NCBI GenBank assembly: GCA_021399435.1
Contig: JAJTUP010000045.1
Coordinates: forward strand, 186,001 to 250,000
DNA: 64,000 nt
Direction: 5' to 3'
DNA from: Diaporthe sp. PMI_573
Taxonomy: Eukaryota > Ascomycota > Sordariomycetes > Diaporthales > Diaporthaceae
Part shown: positions 50,990-62,318 of the stretch, piece by piece
How the letters are laid out: every line of letters starts with the position of its first letter
How positions within the stretch are numbered: the first letter of the stretch is position 1
The notes under the pieces: model-generated
Databases searched by the model: none
What the model was told of the DNA's origin: nothing
What the model saw: only the letters and a program-made list of their open reading frames with translations
Made by a program: the position numbers and the translations under genes

Positions 50990-53565
50990 GGCTCACCGTT
51001 AATGTCCTCTGGTGGCGGTGGGGTTTGGTGTTGTTGCGGTAGCGGGTCATCCGGGGCCTTTCTCAACCTGTCGGCATGGAACAGGTTTGTCATTGAGTAC
51101 GACGGGGGCAAGTCAAGAACATAACTGTACCCCCGTTCTTGTTTGATCTTGAACGGGCCTACCCACTGGGATTCTAAACGCGTTGTTGGGGCGGTTGTAG
51201 AAAACCCCTTCTTCTTTAGGAAAACCATGTCTTCAACAGAGAAGTCTGCTGGGCGTCGTTTCTGATTCGCCTGTGTTTGTTGTCGGTTTTGAGCTGTCTG
51301 AGCTGCTGTTCGAGCTGAGTCCTGTACGGTCTTGGTTTCTCTCAGGATTTCCAGGGCGCGTTCTTCTTGTCTGGACGACGCTGTTGCCGTTCTAAGGTCA
51401 AGGGACAGGGGATTCCGGACATCTTTACCGAGGGCGACCTTTAACGGTGCCATGTTGATTGACGAGTGCCACGAGGAATTATGAGCAAAGTCTAGTGCCG
51501 GCAGGTGTGTGCTCCAGTCGTTCTGATACTTGTTCACGTAGAACCGTAGTCGCTGGTCGAGCTCCTGGTTTGTGAACTCCACGGCGCCTTGGGTCTGTGG
51601 GTGGTAAGCACTACCATGTCGATGCTTCGTGCCCGTAAGTTCGTTCAATTTGGCGAGGAACCTGGACACAAAGGGTCCCGCGTTATCGGTTATCCAGACT
51701 GCCGGCGCGCCCAAGATCCGGTACAGATAACGATAGTAACGAGCAGCAACATCCTCTGCGGTATCAGACTTCTTTCCGGGCAGGGTTGCAATGATGCGGC
51801 TGAATTTGTCGATAAATACCCACACGTAATCATATCCATAGCGGTCCTTCGGCATATCCTTTCCGTCAACTACAACGTGCTCCCATACGGCATTAGGGAT
51901 GGGCCATGGGTGGAGAAGGCCTGGCGTCTTGTCGTGTGTAGCTTTGTTTCGATGGCACTCTAAACAGTTCCTCACGTACTGGCGGATCGTCTTTTTCATT
52001 CCTGGCCAGTAGTACTCTCGCTCAAGAGCCTTGATAGTCTTGTTCTGTCCCTGGTGCGCGAAGATCTGCGGCACGTGTGCCTCGCGGACCAAGGCGGTAC
52101 GTAAGAAGATGCGCCCATTGCTCGTCTTTTCCGGCACCCATAGGCGGCCATCCTTCAGACCTAGTGCTTGTTGATGATTCTCCTCACGAATAAGGTCCAC
52201 TAGATCTGCTCCCTTCGGCGCTTCTGGGGTCCCTTCTGCGACTGCGGCGATAGGGAAGTCAAGCTTCTCCGGTGGGACCAGCGTTGTCGTCCGTTCTTCC
52301 CGTTCTCTTGCCCTCACCGTAGGCAGGTCGGCTGTCTTACGGGACAGGGCGTCAGCCGCCACGTTTTGTTTGCCTGGGCGATACTGAAAGGTGATATCAA
52401 AGTTGGAGAGGAAGTCAGCCCAGCGGATCTGTCTCGTTGATAGCATCCGTTTACTAGCAAAGTATATAAGGGCCTGGTGGTCAGTGACGACGAAGAACTG
52501 CATCCCGAGGAGCTCTGGGTAGTAGTGTTCCAATGTCTGTACCACTGCGAGGAGCTCTCGATCTTGGATGGGGTAGGCTCGTTCTGCCGGTGTCATGGTC
52601 TTGGAAAAGTAACCAACTGGTTTCCAGACGCCACCCTCTTGTTGCTGCCAGATCACACCTCCTGTGGTGTTTCTTGATGCGTCGGTTTCGACCTTTGTGG
52701 GGCGGTCAGGCCTGAAAAATGCCATCACCGGGGCTTCACAGGCTAACCTCTTCAAGTCCTCAAAGGCGTGCTGCTGCTCGGTACCAAGGACGAAAGGAGC
52801 GTCTTTCTTCAGCAAGCGATTCAAAGGTTCTGCGACGTCACTAGCATGGTAGCAGAACATGCGGATAAAATTGCAAAGACCCAGGAACGAGCGGATAGCG
52901 GTTTTGTTGGTCAGGTTCTCCCACTTCCAACTTTGGATCGCCTTGATCTTCGCCGGGTCGATGCTGATCCCCACCCCTGCTTCCATCATCACGCCGAGGT
53001 AGACAGTCCTCTGGACATTAAAGCGCGACTTTTTAATATCCCCTTGGAGGTCGGCACGGTGAAGGCGGTGGATTACCTCTTCCACCTGGTCCCAATGTTC
53101 CTCCTCAGGGCCCGAATAGATCAGGACATCGTCGGCATAGGCACTGGCGAACAAGTCTAGCAGTTCGTTCAGCTGGGCATTGATGAAGCGTTGCCACCAG
53201 GCGGGCCCGACCTTTAGTCCAAACGGGAGCACCTTCCACTTGAACGTGCCTTGTCTGGTTCGGAACGCGGTTAGGTACTCACTACCAACCGCTAGTCTCA
53301 TACGGTGAAACGCCTGAATGACATCTAGGATCGTGAAGCGTTCGGCGTCGCGGCAGTTAAACAACGTACCGCTCAGGTCTGGTGCTGGTACTTTCATATC
53401 CTTCAGGAATCGATTCCTCCAGCGGTAGTCAATGAAGAAACGCCTGTCTGCCGAGTGTGGTTTCGGTACGAAGAGAACTGGGGCAGCATCCTCTTGCATA
53501 CAAGGCTCGATGAAGCCCATCTCGAGGAGCTTGTCGATGGTCTGTGTCAGGGACTTTAGTCGCAC
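50990..53565 (-). pseudogene. pol: gypsy pol: RT, RNase H, integrase (truncated)
   Basis: Continuous frame to beyond the junction. RT: KLLEMGFIEPCMQED, RFTILDVIQAFHRMRL, FGLKVGPAWWQRFINAQL and YADDVLIYS (about 53128). RNase H: VETDASRNTTGGVIWQQQ and DRELLAVVQTLEHYY. Integrase: zinc region H...H...C.EC, YVWVFIDKFSRI, WITDNAGPF and QGAVEFTNQELDQ, with the DDE residues in place. The end, FKIKQERGYSYVLDLPPS then HADRLRKAPDDPL, is the usual post-integrase region. The nominal ORF continues out of frame over the ligase exon to 50821; that part is not pol. Confidence 0.93.
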
Positions 53566-53567
53566 AC

Positions 53568-53880
53568 CCAGGGTGGCGCCGCGAGTGAGCAGCGATACCG
53601 TCGCGAGGGACCCGGAACGGTATCGGCGGTACGACTCAGGGACCAGCGGAACGACTCCACAAACTCCCAGGGAGTAAAGGAGGCCCCTCCATAGTTACTA
53701 GTCATGACCGCGCCGCTATCGCGCCGCGTAGACGCAGCGAACAACCATATAAGGAGCCAGAGGATGGGGGAGCCAAAGGGGAAGAGGAAGGAACCCAACG
53801 ATCAGTAGCCTCCTACCTCCTAATACACTGCCCATACACCGCGCCTACGCTGCGTATGCTCATTCACTCTACCCGTGACC
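53568..53880 (-). other. 313-bp insert within gypsy pol, possibly LTR-derived
   Basis: On the minus strand it starts TGTAGGGTCACGGG and contains a TATA-like CTTATATGG. Coding sequence of pol stops on one side (VRV) and resumes on the other (RLKSLTQTIDKLL), so it was inserted or created by rearrangement. Starting with TG and bearing a TATA suggests a solo LTR, but a matching CA end and target duplication were not found. Confidence 0.4.
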
Positions 53881-54171
53881 CTACACCCTGACAGTCTGCT
53901 TCTCCAGGGGTAGGTGTTGTATCGGCGTCCTATACCTAGGCGGGCTCCCCTTTATCGGTCTGTCCATCTCGAGAACCACATCGTGCCCTGGTCTATGAGG
54001 TGGCAGGGTATTGGCAGCCCTTTTGGAAAAAAAACCTTCCAGGTGGCCCAGCTGCTTCGGTATCTTTTCTCGTACCAGCCTGATATGCTCTGGATCCTCG
54101 TCTTCCGGGAATAGGATAGGTTCTCCTTTATTCGTCCTCCATGCCTGTAATGCTGAGAGGCTCACCGTAGG

Positions 54172-56643
54172 TAGTGATGCATTTTTCTGTACACGTACGT
54201 ACGTACGTACTGTATTTTGGGTAGCTGTACGTACGTACAACTTTTCTGTACGTACAAAATTGTACCATACAAATTTCCTCCTTCCTTTTTAGGCAATAGT
54301 TGAGTACGAGCATTCATACGGTCCTGGTCTCCTGTCACTCTAGTCTCCAACCACTGATTCCACTTCAGTACCAACCCCCAATATATCACCTGTCGACTGT
54401 AAGACACCTTCCCACTCGAAATCTCCATTGGCAGAGGCCATCACACCATCCATCCAGACCTTCTTGCCCTGCGCATTCACAAATAACTCGAGGTACGAAT
54501 CTTCAAGTTCCAGCCAGTCCTTCTCCTCAAGATCCGCCCAGCGCTTTTTATGCGTGTACTTCTGGTCCTTAAGGCGATCTAATACGCGATCATTCATAAA
54601 AATGAAGGCCTGCATGTCCGCGTGCATGGGCGTAAGGCGATTTCGAGCTTTCGTGTGTATGAAACTGATAGCAGAGAAACTTCGTTCTGAAGGTACGGAG
54701 TTTGCAAGCGTGTTCATTACCTTCACAGCTACTCTAGCCAGAATCGAGCCCTGGTTGAGGAGGCACTGCCACGCCATTGCTGGCCTGAAGCCATCGTCGT
54801 ATACAGCGCTGTGCTTATTGAATAAGCCGTCTGGGCCGCCTGTACGCATTCGGAAGTGTGTGAATTCGGAGAGGGCACGGTGATACTCGTCGTCATTTTC
54901 CAGCTGTTTCTGCAAATATTCTTGTACGCGTGCAAAGACGCTAGGCGGAAGTTTCGAGTTTGGACCTGTTGTATCAGGCCGGAGGGCATCGGCGATCCAA
55001 TGTATATCGTACGTTTGCTTATCAAGCCTAGCTTTGAATATGGCGTCAATATCGTCCCACGGAATATCAGGGAACTGATCAGCCTCTCTCATCTCAGCCC
55101 ATTTGCTTTTGATTTGCAGCCAGCGATTTACAACGTGTGCAATTCCCGCCCCATCAGCCTCAGAAGCGTGTTGAAAGTCGTTCACCGGTTTCAGCACAGC
55201 GATCGCAGCCTCGAGTTCTAGCCAGAAGCTGCTGTCTTTGATGATCCGAACCGCTTCGGGCAGGAGAACGGGGCAATCTTGAGATCGCAACTCATCCCGT
55301 ACATCTTTTCGAACAGACCAGTCTCTGGCAGGATCTCGAGAACGGAGGAGGGAGAAGAAAGGATTGTACTGGGAACCCCAGCGTGTAATTATACTGTTCG
55401 GAACGAGCAGGTTAGTATATCGATTTCTCAGTCGCAGCTAACAATTCACCGGTACCTTCTGATCAGCGCGCGAGTTACTCCGTTCCACCTTGTGCGCTGG
55501 CACATTCTCAATCTTTGTAATTGTAATTTAGACCGTGAGAAGAACACGAGCAGGGTGCTGACGTTGTTAAAGAGATCCTCGAAGAAGGGAAGAAGAAGAA
55601 TATCTTTAATCAGAAGCTGAAGGCCGTGAGAATCGCACAGAGAGAAGTTGATGTGTGAGAGTTCTGGGAATCCCCCTAGCAGGTTGTGTACAGAGCGCAT
55701 CGTATTTTCGGTATCCGTACAGATAGAATTGATCCTGGAGAGATCGCCGCCGCACAGTTGCTGCATTTCTCCCCAGATCAGCCGCACCCAGTTCTCTGCC
55801 GTGTGCTGTTCGTCTCCCGTGTCAAGTGTTTTCCAGTAGAAGGCCGGGCCGTCTGGTACCTGTACCGAGATATTAACGATTCTGTGGCCCGAGACATTAT
55901 CGGAGGCGTCAAATATGATGTTGAACCATTCCGAGCTGGTAATACGTTTCAAAACCTCGTCATAGATTTCCTGATAGAACTCGGGAAGAATTCGCGTGAT
56001 GACGGCACGGCTAGGGGGCTTCCAGCCAGGCTTGATGCGAGTGAAGAAATAACGCCAACGACGGCTCTCGAAGAGGCTGAAGGGGCGACCGCCGGCGATT
56101 ACAGCAGCGGCGGCATCATAGGCGAAACTGCGGCTCTCGTCCTGAGAGATATGCTGAATTCCGACCTCCGTTATCTTCTTTTGTACAGCTTCAGGATATG
56201 AGGGAAGATAGCCGGCGTTATCTCGAGCTTGGCGCTCTTGTCGCTGCGTAGCTTGCCATTTGTCACACGCAGCGAGGTGCTCTTTCGGCCTCCCAACAGA
56301 GGTCGCTGCAAACTCCTTCTGGCAGTGACGGCATCTGTATCGCTTGCTTTTCTTGGGGTTCGAGCGACCGAGGTCGATAACTGTCGCCAAATGAAGGCAG
56401 CGTCAGCTTTGGCAGGGGCCATCTTTTTTGGCGATGCGTTCAATTGGGAGAGAATGGCAGAGTAACGCTGAGTTGTTAAGCCGGCAAAGTTTTGTACAGC
56501 TCCGTACTTGTACGGCATGACCCATAAATTACCTGATTTGGAATATAGTGGGCTCAGTCGTACGTACATAGTACATGTACGTACATTTTCTTCCTGTACG
56601 TACGTACGTACAACAAGGTTGTACAAACTGTACAACATCACTA
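54172..56643 (-). mobile_element. hAT DNA transposon, near-complete (hAT copy 3)
   Basis: Terminal inverted repeat TAGTGATG (54172-54179) and CATCACTA (56636-56643); length 2472 bp, close to copy 1. Subterminal arrays of GTACGTAC/TGTACGTAC occur inside both ends (54190-54265, 56555-56615). No perfect 8-bp duplication is present; the flanks share only CGTA-G. The left flank is gypsy pol, but the right flank is not recognisably gypsy. The transposase is nearly intact. Confidence 0.85.
54340..56390 (-). CDS. hAT transposase, BED finger to dimerisation domain, ~662 aa
   Basis: Two exons, 56390-55456 and 55393-54340, around a 62-nt intron (GTACCG donor, ATACTAAC branch, CAG acceptor). Joined they stay in frame over 662 codons. 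BED zinc finger: RCRHCQKEFAATSVGR...H..AC. Catalytic core: FNIIFDASDNVSGHRIVNIS and CDSHGLQLLIKDIL. After the intron: ITRWGSQYNPFFSLL. Dimerisation domain: SVPSERSFSAISF, ARNRLTPMHADMQ. The protein cuts and pastes its element. The frame begins with TTG at 56390. The only good ATG, at 56422 (MAPAKADAAF), lies in another frame, so one base may be missing near 56390. Otherwise this is the best-preserved of the three related copies. Confidence 0.88.
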
Positions 56644-57355
56644 CGTATGGCTCAGGGTGGATATCGGGAGAGTTCAATCATTTATATCTGCGAGCTCATG
56701 GCGGAAAGATGAGAAGTAATGGTGCGAGAAATCACCACGCGCCACACGTTTGGTGTCGATGACGCGGACGACAACATTTTTGGCGCCAGAACTGACTCAT
56801 TTGCGAACCCTCTTGCACGATCTCTGGCACCTAGGCTGAAGCATTGGCGCGTCTACTCTACTATACTTAAATAGTGTAATAGAGGCTATCTTATATCAAG
56901 ACAGAGGCAGTCCATCTGCTTAACATGACGCATGGGGCTAACTTTGGGTGTTGTACGGTACTCGTGGGGTTAATGCGCCTAAAGTTATCACAATGTGAAT
57001 CACCACTCGCGCTTAACGTTGCCTATTGGAATCTTGTACGTGGTTATCATTGTGCTGTACGCTACATTTGTCTCATGTCCTTAACATCTTGGCTAAACCT
57101 AGGCCTTGGAAACAGCCATCTATCCAACAAAGCGGTGCCGCTCGTCCTGCCCCTCTGACAACCAGACTGCATTTTCGTAGTGGTTGCTACGGTTATCTTG
57201 GGGAATTGGAGTCTTTCCCTCAGAGAACATCAGGATCAGTCAGTATAAAGGATACAATATCTTCCCAGTGGCTTCCCTGGGCAGCCTTGTCACGCGTTTC
57301 CCCCCTGAGAGCTAGCTAACTCACTGGAGCGATTTAACCCTGATCTTCCAACTGT
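56644..57355. other. intergenic, no gene recognised
   Basis: No coherent coding or repeat structure. Confidence 0.45.
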
Positions 57356-57919
57356 TCAGCGATGCCTCAGCTCATCGCGCGGCCCATTCAAAATCCTGTT
57401 GATAATAAGACCCCAAATGGCTGACTCGACCGACCTCAGCATGCCATGCTTGTTGGGATCCTTGTCACGAAGTATGTCAATGGTAGCGGCACTCAGCGCC
57501 GCTGTTGCGACCCTACCACCCCTGGAGCCGACCCATGAACTTGGTTCTCGTCGCAGTCGAAAAGCCTCCACGGCGGCTGCATCGATGGCCGCATCTATGG
57601 CATGTTCCCACTTCTGACGGTCCGTCGACTCATGATCATTGAAGCCATGCCTCCTACGGCTATTGGCCGGAGATGGGGAGAAACTGTGTGACCGCCGATG
57701 GTGGTTGTAATCGCGAGGGGAATGGGAACCGCGATCTAAGGCATGCCTGCGGCGGCCGTTGAAGTCAGTATTATTGGAACGCAGGCCAACAGCCGTTCCC
57801 AGTCTAGCAACAACTTCGTGGCCTAGAGACTTGGACCGTGATTTGTACTTGTCATCGCGGCCAGGGAAGTGGTTCTTCGATACGTTCTTTCGGGGTCGCC
57901 CTAAACGGTGTTCTGCCAT
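57356..57919 (-). CDS. small basic protein of a conserved fungal type, 187 aa
   Basis: Single exon, ATG at 57919 (MAEHRLGRPRKN) to TGA at 57356. The N-terminal 110 residues are rich in Arg, His and Ser (RRRHALDRGSHSPRDYNHHRR). The C-terminal 70 form a helical glycine-poor domain: AIDAAIDAAAVEAFRLRREP, then GGRVATAALSAATIDIL and NKHGMLRSVESAIWGLIINRI, ending NGPR. This layout (Arg/Ser-rich tail plus an alanine-rich pair of helices) is common in filamentous fungi; the role is unknown to me. No stops or frameshifts. Confidence 0.7.
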   Translation of the reverse strand: MAEHRLGRPRKNVSKNHFPGRDDKYKSRSKSLGHEVVARLGTAVGLRSNNTDFNGRRRHALDRGSHSPRDYNHHRRSHSFSPSPANSRRRHGFNDHESTDRQKWEHAIDAAIDAAAVEAFRLRREPSSWVGSRGGRVATAALSAATIDILRDKDPNKHGMLRSVESAIWGLIINRILNGPRDELRHR

Positions 57920-60035
57920 GGTTACAAGATGCAGCGCAAAACGGAGAGCATTTTGTGGAAGTGCTAGATGCCCATTCTATGTTGCCTTTTATCGGCGTGG
58001 TCGAAATGCGTCATAGCTAAGTCAACCTTTCGCCACAATGGTCTGAGAGCAAAGTGGAGCTATGATCTGTACCATTCGAAGCCACGGAACTCGACTTGTC
58101 CCCTTTCCACAATGCTGCCCCGAGTACTGTGCGCCCTACCTTCACACAAACTTAACCAACACTCGCTATCGCCCTGCCACTATCCACAACCGTGCTCGAT
58201 TCCTGGCGGGCACAATGAGAATCCAAAGCTCTGGAGGGGTTGAACGATAGCGAAGGCGTTTGTGTGTCATCAGTGGGGTTGTGATTGCCAGGCGAGGTTA
58301 GGAAGCATCTTTCGTAGTTCATAGCTCACTGCCTGAGGCGAAACACGCCTCTGCTTACCCCGCATTTGCGGAGAATGTTCGCTTCTGATCGAGGGAGCTT
58401 GGCATTGTGCGACTTGTGCGGCTTCTGGGTTTATTTTCTCATGGGATCAAAAGCTTGTAGTGGATTTGGTTACCAAAATGCTAATCATGTACGAGTTTGA
58501 ATGGTATTTTGTGTTTGAGGCACCCGGCGGGAAAAGAGAAAGGGGGAAGAATCTTCGTCCTTTTCATGTTTGGGCGTCACATAGCGCCTCCCCTCACCCC
58601 AGATCTTACGCTCCGGGAAGGGATAGACCCAGAACCAGGGCACCTAGACCGCGCACAGAGCAAAATCTCCAGCTCTTACATCAACCTCGATAGGTGCTAG
58701 CTTGGGAAACTCGGCGGGGAAGGAGGGCTACAGTGTTCGCCGATCTTGACAGCCGCTAAATGTCGATGGTGCACATCTCGCCTGCATTCTCCTTAAGATT
58801 TTACGCCGGCGACAAGACCCAAGTCGTAACGGAGGGCGTCATCACACTCACACAGTGACGTCATCGTGAGAGCATACCATCACCATCTCGTCACAACGGC
58901 TCCAAACGATTCTGCGCGGTGACTTTCCATGACGTCTTCGACGCTGCATCTGCCATAACGGCGATCCCACGGCTGACACAATGATGCGAGGTGACCCCTA
59001 AATACAGTAATCAGCTGGACGAAGCCTAGAATAGGCGATACCCTGGCGCTGGATAAGCGGCACGCAAAAAACGTCTAAGACACCCTTGCGGGCCAGTTCG
59101 ACTTCCTACTGCGACTCTCCGAGGACCCTGCCAAGAAAAGTCCCTCTTCAACGCAGGAGCAGGAGATAATCCCTGAGCGGCGACCGAGCTTTGCTAACCT
59201 CACCACCACCTTCGCCATAGCATCTTCTCTGCCAGCCGCCGTCTCTTTACGTCCTTCCAGCCTCCAGTCGGATCGACTCCCCCACACTGGCTTCCGACAG
59301 CTCTCGAGTTGGTGTGATGGCGATGGGTTTAGCTCGCCAGGGGATCGCATACGGTATCTCGAACGAGTTGCAGGCGGTTCTTCTGCCTGCGCATTAGGGG
59401 CAAACTTTCCTCGTCTTGCAGGTCATAGTGCTTTGTAAGTCGATTATAGGTTAAGCTGTTTGCCACTAGAGCGGAACACTACCTGATTTTACGGTCAGTC
59501 AGCCCGTAGAGGTGTTGCAAAAACCCCGTCATTTACAGCGCTCTCCAGGAATTGCACGTCTAGATCAGAACGAACCTAGTTAGAATGCCCGATTGGATCC
59601 GTCTGGTATTGGAAAAGATACGGGCACGGCCAGAGTTTTCGATACGTACCTCCTATCTTGGAGTTAGGCCTCTACCGCCCTCATGCCTCCAGGCCTGCAG
59701 TATTGTCAGAAAAAAAAATTCGTTCGTCCCTTTCTTGCCATTCCCTGTGCCATTGCTCCCAGTTCGACAATTTCAACCGGATCTTGATTGGCCCTTTGCA
59801 GCGAGTGGTCATCATAGGGCAGTCCAGTAGCCGATACCGATCTCTTTAGCGATATGGGCAGCTTCGTCATCCTGACGTCAATCTCCTAACTGCTCGTTAG
59901 CGATACTCCGTAATGATGAACGAAAAGCATCTTGGACACCGGCGTAAGGTGCAATATAAAACCTAGGACGCTAGTTCTCCTACTTACATGTCACATTGCA
60001 TCACGTCGAGTCTCTCCCCCTTTCAAAGCATCAAC
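57920..60035. other. intergenic, about 2.1 kb
   Basis: Short overlapping ORFs on both strands, none with domains, signal peptides or splice-supported extensions. The last 100 bp before 60036 are the likely 5' leader of the ComA-like gene. Confidence 0.5.
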
Positions 60036-61126
60036 ATGTTTTCGCGGTCCGCCTCACGAGCATTCAAGTTAGCAGCAGCGGCCCATCCTTCTCAAGTACC
60101 ATGGCGTGGCGCAGCTCGGCTGCTATCAGCACCGCCGTTAAGATGGGCGTCAACGGCCGAGGCGCCGAAGACCATGCTCGAAGACGACGACGGATTCGGC
60201 TTCATTCGCCACAACAACAGGCCGCTGAAGCCACGGAAGGTGGGCGTGACCGAGATCCGGGGCCCGTACTACTCTGTCATGGGCAAGCGTTATCTACAGG
60301 ATATCCTCGAAACGTATGTTGCCACCTCCCGTTATGACTAACCTTCATGTTCTAACAGCTCCACAAGGATGGGACACCACGTCGATGGGCTCAAGTTCGC
60401 TGGCGGTTCCTTCTCACTCTTCCCCGAGGACAAGCTCAGAGAGCTCATCAAGCTGGCTCACGAAACAGACGTATACGTCTCCACGGTATATTACCCACAA
60501 CTTCGTTAGCCTGGGGGATGCCATGCACTAGTTAACACCTCAATCTCTAGGGAGGATGGATTGAACACGTCTTGACCCAGTCCGATACCCACTCAGCCGT
60601 AGACCGCTACCTTAAACGGTGCAAGTCGCTGGGTTTTGACGTGATCGAGATCTCGACCGGCTTCCTCTCCATTCCTCCCGACGACTGGCTCCGCCTCGTC
60701 GACAAGGTCCACGAGACTGGGCTAATTGCCAAGCCGGAGCTCGGAATTCAGTTCGGCGCCGGCGGCGACTCGGAAACTAGCGAGCTCGAAGGCATGGGCA
60801 CTTCGGACCCGTCCAAGGTGGTGAACCTGGGTAGACGCTTCATCCACGACGCCGGGGTAGAGCGCGTTATGATCGAGAGTGAGGGCATCACAGAGAACGT
60901 CGCGAGCTGGCGCACCGACGTCATCCGGAACATCCTGCGCGAACTGCCTGCCGAGAAGGTCATGTTCGAAGCGGCGGACCCCAAAGTGTTCAACTGGTAT
61001 ATCCGCGAGTTCGGGCCGGATGTCAACTTGTTTGTGGACCATTCACAGATTGTGCAGCTTAGCTGCTTGAGAGAGGGGATTTGGGGCATGGCGGACACGT
61101 TTGGCAAAATTACTTCGTTTCGGTAA
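60036..61126 (+). CDS. ComA-like phosphosulfolactate synthase family protein, 326 aa
   Basis: Exons 60036-60313, 60359-60485, 60551-61126; introns of 45 and 65 nt with GTATGT and GTATAT donors, CTAAC near the first acceptor. The N-terminus MFSRSASRAFKLAAAA... with further Arg and hydroxylated residues looks like a mitochondrial presequence of about 40 residues. The barrel follows: VGVTEIRGPYYSVMG, HHVDGLKFAGGSFSLFP, VYVSTGGWIEHVLTQ, GFDVIEISTGFLSIP, VMIESEGITENV and VMFEAADPKVFNWYI, ending NLFVDHSQIVQLSCLREGIWG. In archaea the family joins sulfite to phosphoenolpyruvate for coenzyme M, and plant relatives (HSA32) act in heat memory. Fungi do not make coenzyme M, so the reaction here is unknown. 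The gene is complete. Confidence 0.85.
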
Positions 61127-61447
61127 CGTGGTTTACCAGTGAGTGGCGCATATCAGTGAGTGGCGCATTTTCACCATGTCTCCCAACTTCAGCCAACCCT
61201 AGCACCCACCCAGGGAAAAAAGGTCAATTAAAATTGGCACCAATTGGTACCAATCGCTCTTAATTCCTTATTTTCGATTGATTTCGTCAATTTAGAGAGG
61301 TTGGCGTGGGTGCAGTGGGATTGGGAATTATTAAGGTTTTGGTGGGATGAGCTGTTTTTGGTGGTAGTCGCGTCCTAGTTTCTCGCGTCGATCCTGCACT
61401 AACCCACCTACTTAAACATTCAACGCGTCAGAAATCAATAACTACAA
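61127..61447. other. intergenic with relic end of an element
   Basis: Contains the palindrome-like ATTGGCACCAATTGGTACCAAT (61236-61257), related to that at 47525, then AT-rich DNA leading to the pogo-type relic. Confidence 0.4.
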
Positions 61448-61840
61448 ATGTATCCTTCATCTAAAGAAGATAAAATCAATCTAGCCCTATAGGCAATTCA
61501 AAACTCCAAAAAAGTTTGCGTAAAACCCATGGGATCACGTGAAGCTGCTCGAATCTTTAACATCCCTGAAACAACTCTACGCCGCAGAATGAATAAACAA
61601 CGAAGTCGCGAAGAATCTCGCGTCGACAACCATAAACTTGACCTAGTCGAAGAGCAAACTCTTATTCAATACATCATTGATCAAGATGTCCGAGGATTTC
61701 CTATGCGACTTTCTGGTGTGGAAGATATGGCCAACCTGTTGCTAGCATCTCGAGATGGTAAGCCTGTGGGCATTGCTAATATCGCGTGGCGGCGGGGCTA
61801 CCACAAAGGTACGACAAGCAGAGTTGTGAGGGATGTCTAG
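61448..61840 (+). pseudogene. pogo/Tc1-type transposase N-terminal fragment
   Basis: The ATG at 61448 (MYPSSKEDKINLAL) meets TAG at 61490-61492, then continues in frame: AIQNSKKVCVKPMGSREAA, RIFNIPETTLRRRMNKQ, EEQTLIQYIIDQDVRGFP and VEDMANLLLASRDGK. This matches the helix-turn-helix Psq and CENP-B-type DNA-binding domain of fungal pogo/Fot-type transposases. The DDE catalytic part is absent, so the copy is truncated at about 61750. The TAG probably comes from CAG (Gln), a C-to-T change. Confidence 0.82.
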
Positions 61841-61887
61841 ACTACAAGCAGACGTCCTAGCGCTGTATCACTTCAACAGGATCAAGA

Positions 61888-62022
61888 GACTGGACGAACG
61901 AAGAGATGATGGCGTATTCGGATTGGAGTAAGGCGGAGGATGAACGCATTGAAGCTCAAGTTGCTAAGGAAAGGGGTGACAATCCACTGGCTAACAAGAG
62001 ACGAGTCATGAAGGATATATAG
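61888..62022 (+). pseudogene. short transposon-associated coding fragment
   Basis: A 44-codon stretch reads DWTNEEMMAYSDWSKAEDER and ends PLANKRRVMKDI before TAG. The motif pattern resembles the tail of repeated fungal hypothetical proteins, but I cannot name the family. No start or upstream exon was found. Confidence 0.3.
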
Positions 62023-62318
62023 GAGAGCGTAGGACGAGACAGCAAGGGGGCAAGAAACCTTGAGCTTAACCACTGCTTCGGTAGAGCATTGTATTGTTGT
62101 CAAACCTGGTGCCCATATATTGGCCCGCCACCATGAGTATACGGACCCGCGAACCTATTGGGCCCTGTCCGTGTCCATCGCTTACGTCACTATGACACCA
62201 TCCTTCCCGCCAGGAGGACATTGCTACATAAAATTAAACACTTTTCCATTCGCAGTCTCACATTCTCACATTGTCCGCCTTCATCTGAGGAACTATCTGG
62301 CCGCATTTCTTCACCAAG
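62023..62318. other. upstream region of the decarboxylase gene
   Basis: No separate gene; a plus ORF covering 62060-62434 overlaps the decarboxylase exon in another frame and is treated as a shadow. Confidence 0.4.

Larger units (their letters stand above)
50990..54171 (-). mobile_element. Ty3/gypsy element remnant (truncated both ends, no LTR pair)
   Basis: The pol coding part runs 53565 to about 50990. A separate piece with gypsy features (TLPPHRPGHDVVLEM, QHLPLEKQTVRV), the stretch preceding RT, lies at 54171-53881. Between them are 313 bp of non-coding DNA. The 3' end stops inside the position where a chromodomain normally follows (PEDINGEP), at the ligase junction. Gag, protease and flanking LTRs are missing. 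The right end abuts hAT copy 3. Confidence 0.88.

Noticed and set aside
54185..54265. (GTAC)n as a plain microsatellite
   Set aside because: The same GTACGTAC arrays occur inside the opposite end of hAT copy 3, so they are best read as subterminal repeats of that element.
57968..59850. Several 60-100 codon ORFs in the 58-60 kb gap
   Set aside because: No domain, splice signals or coherent composition; opposite-strand and frame shadows of similar length overlap.
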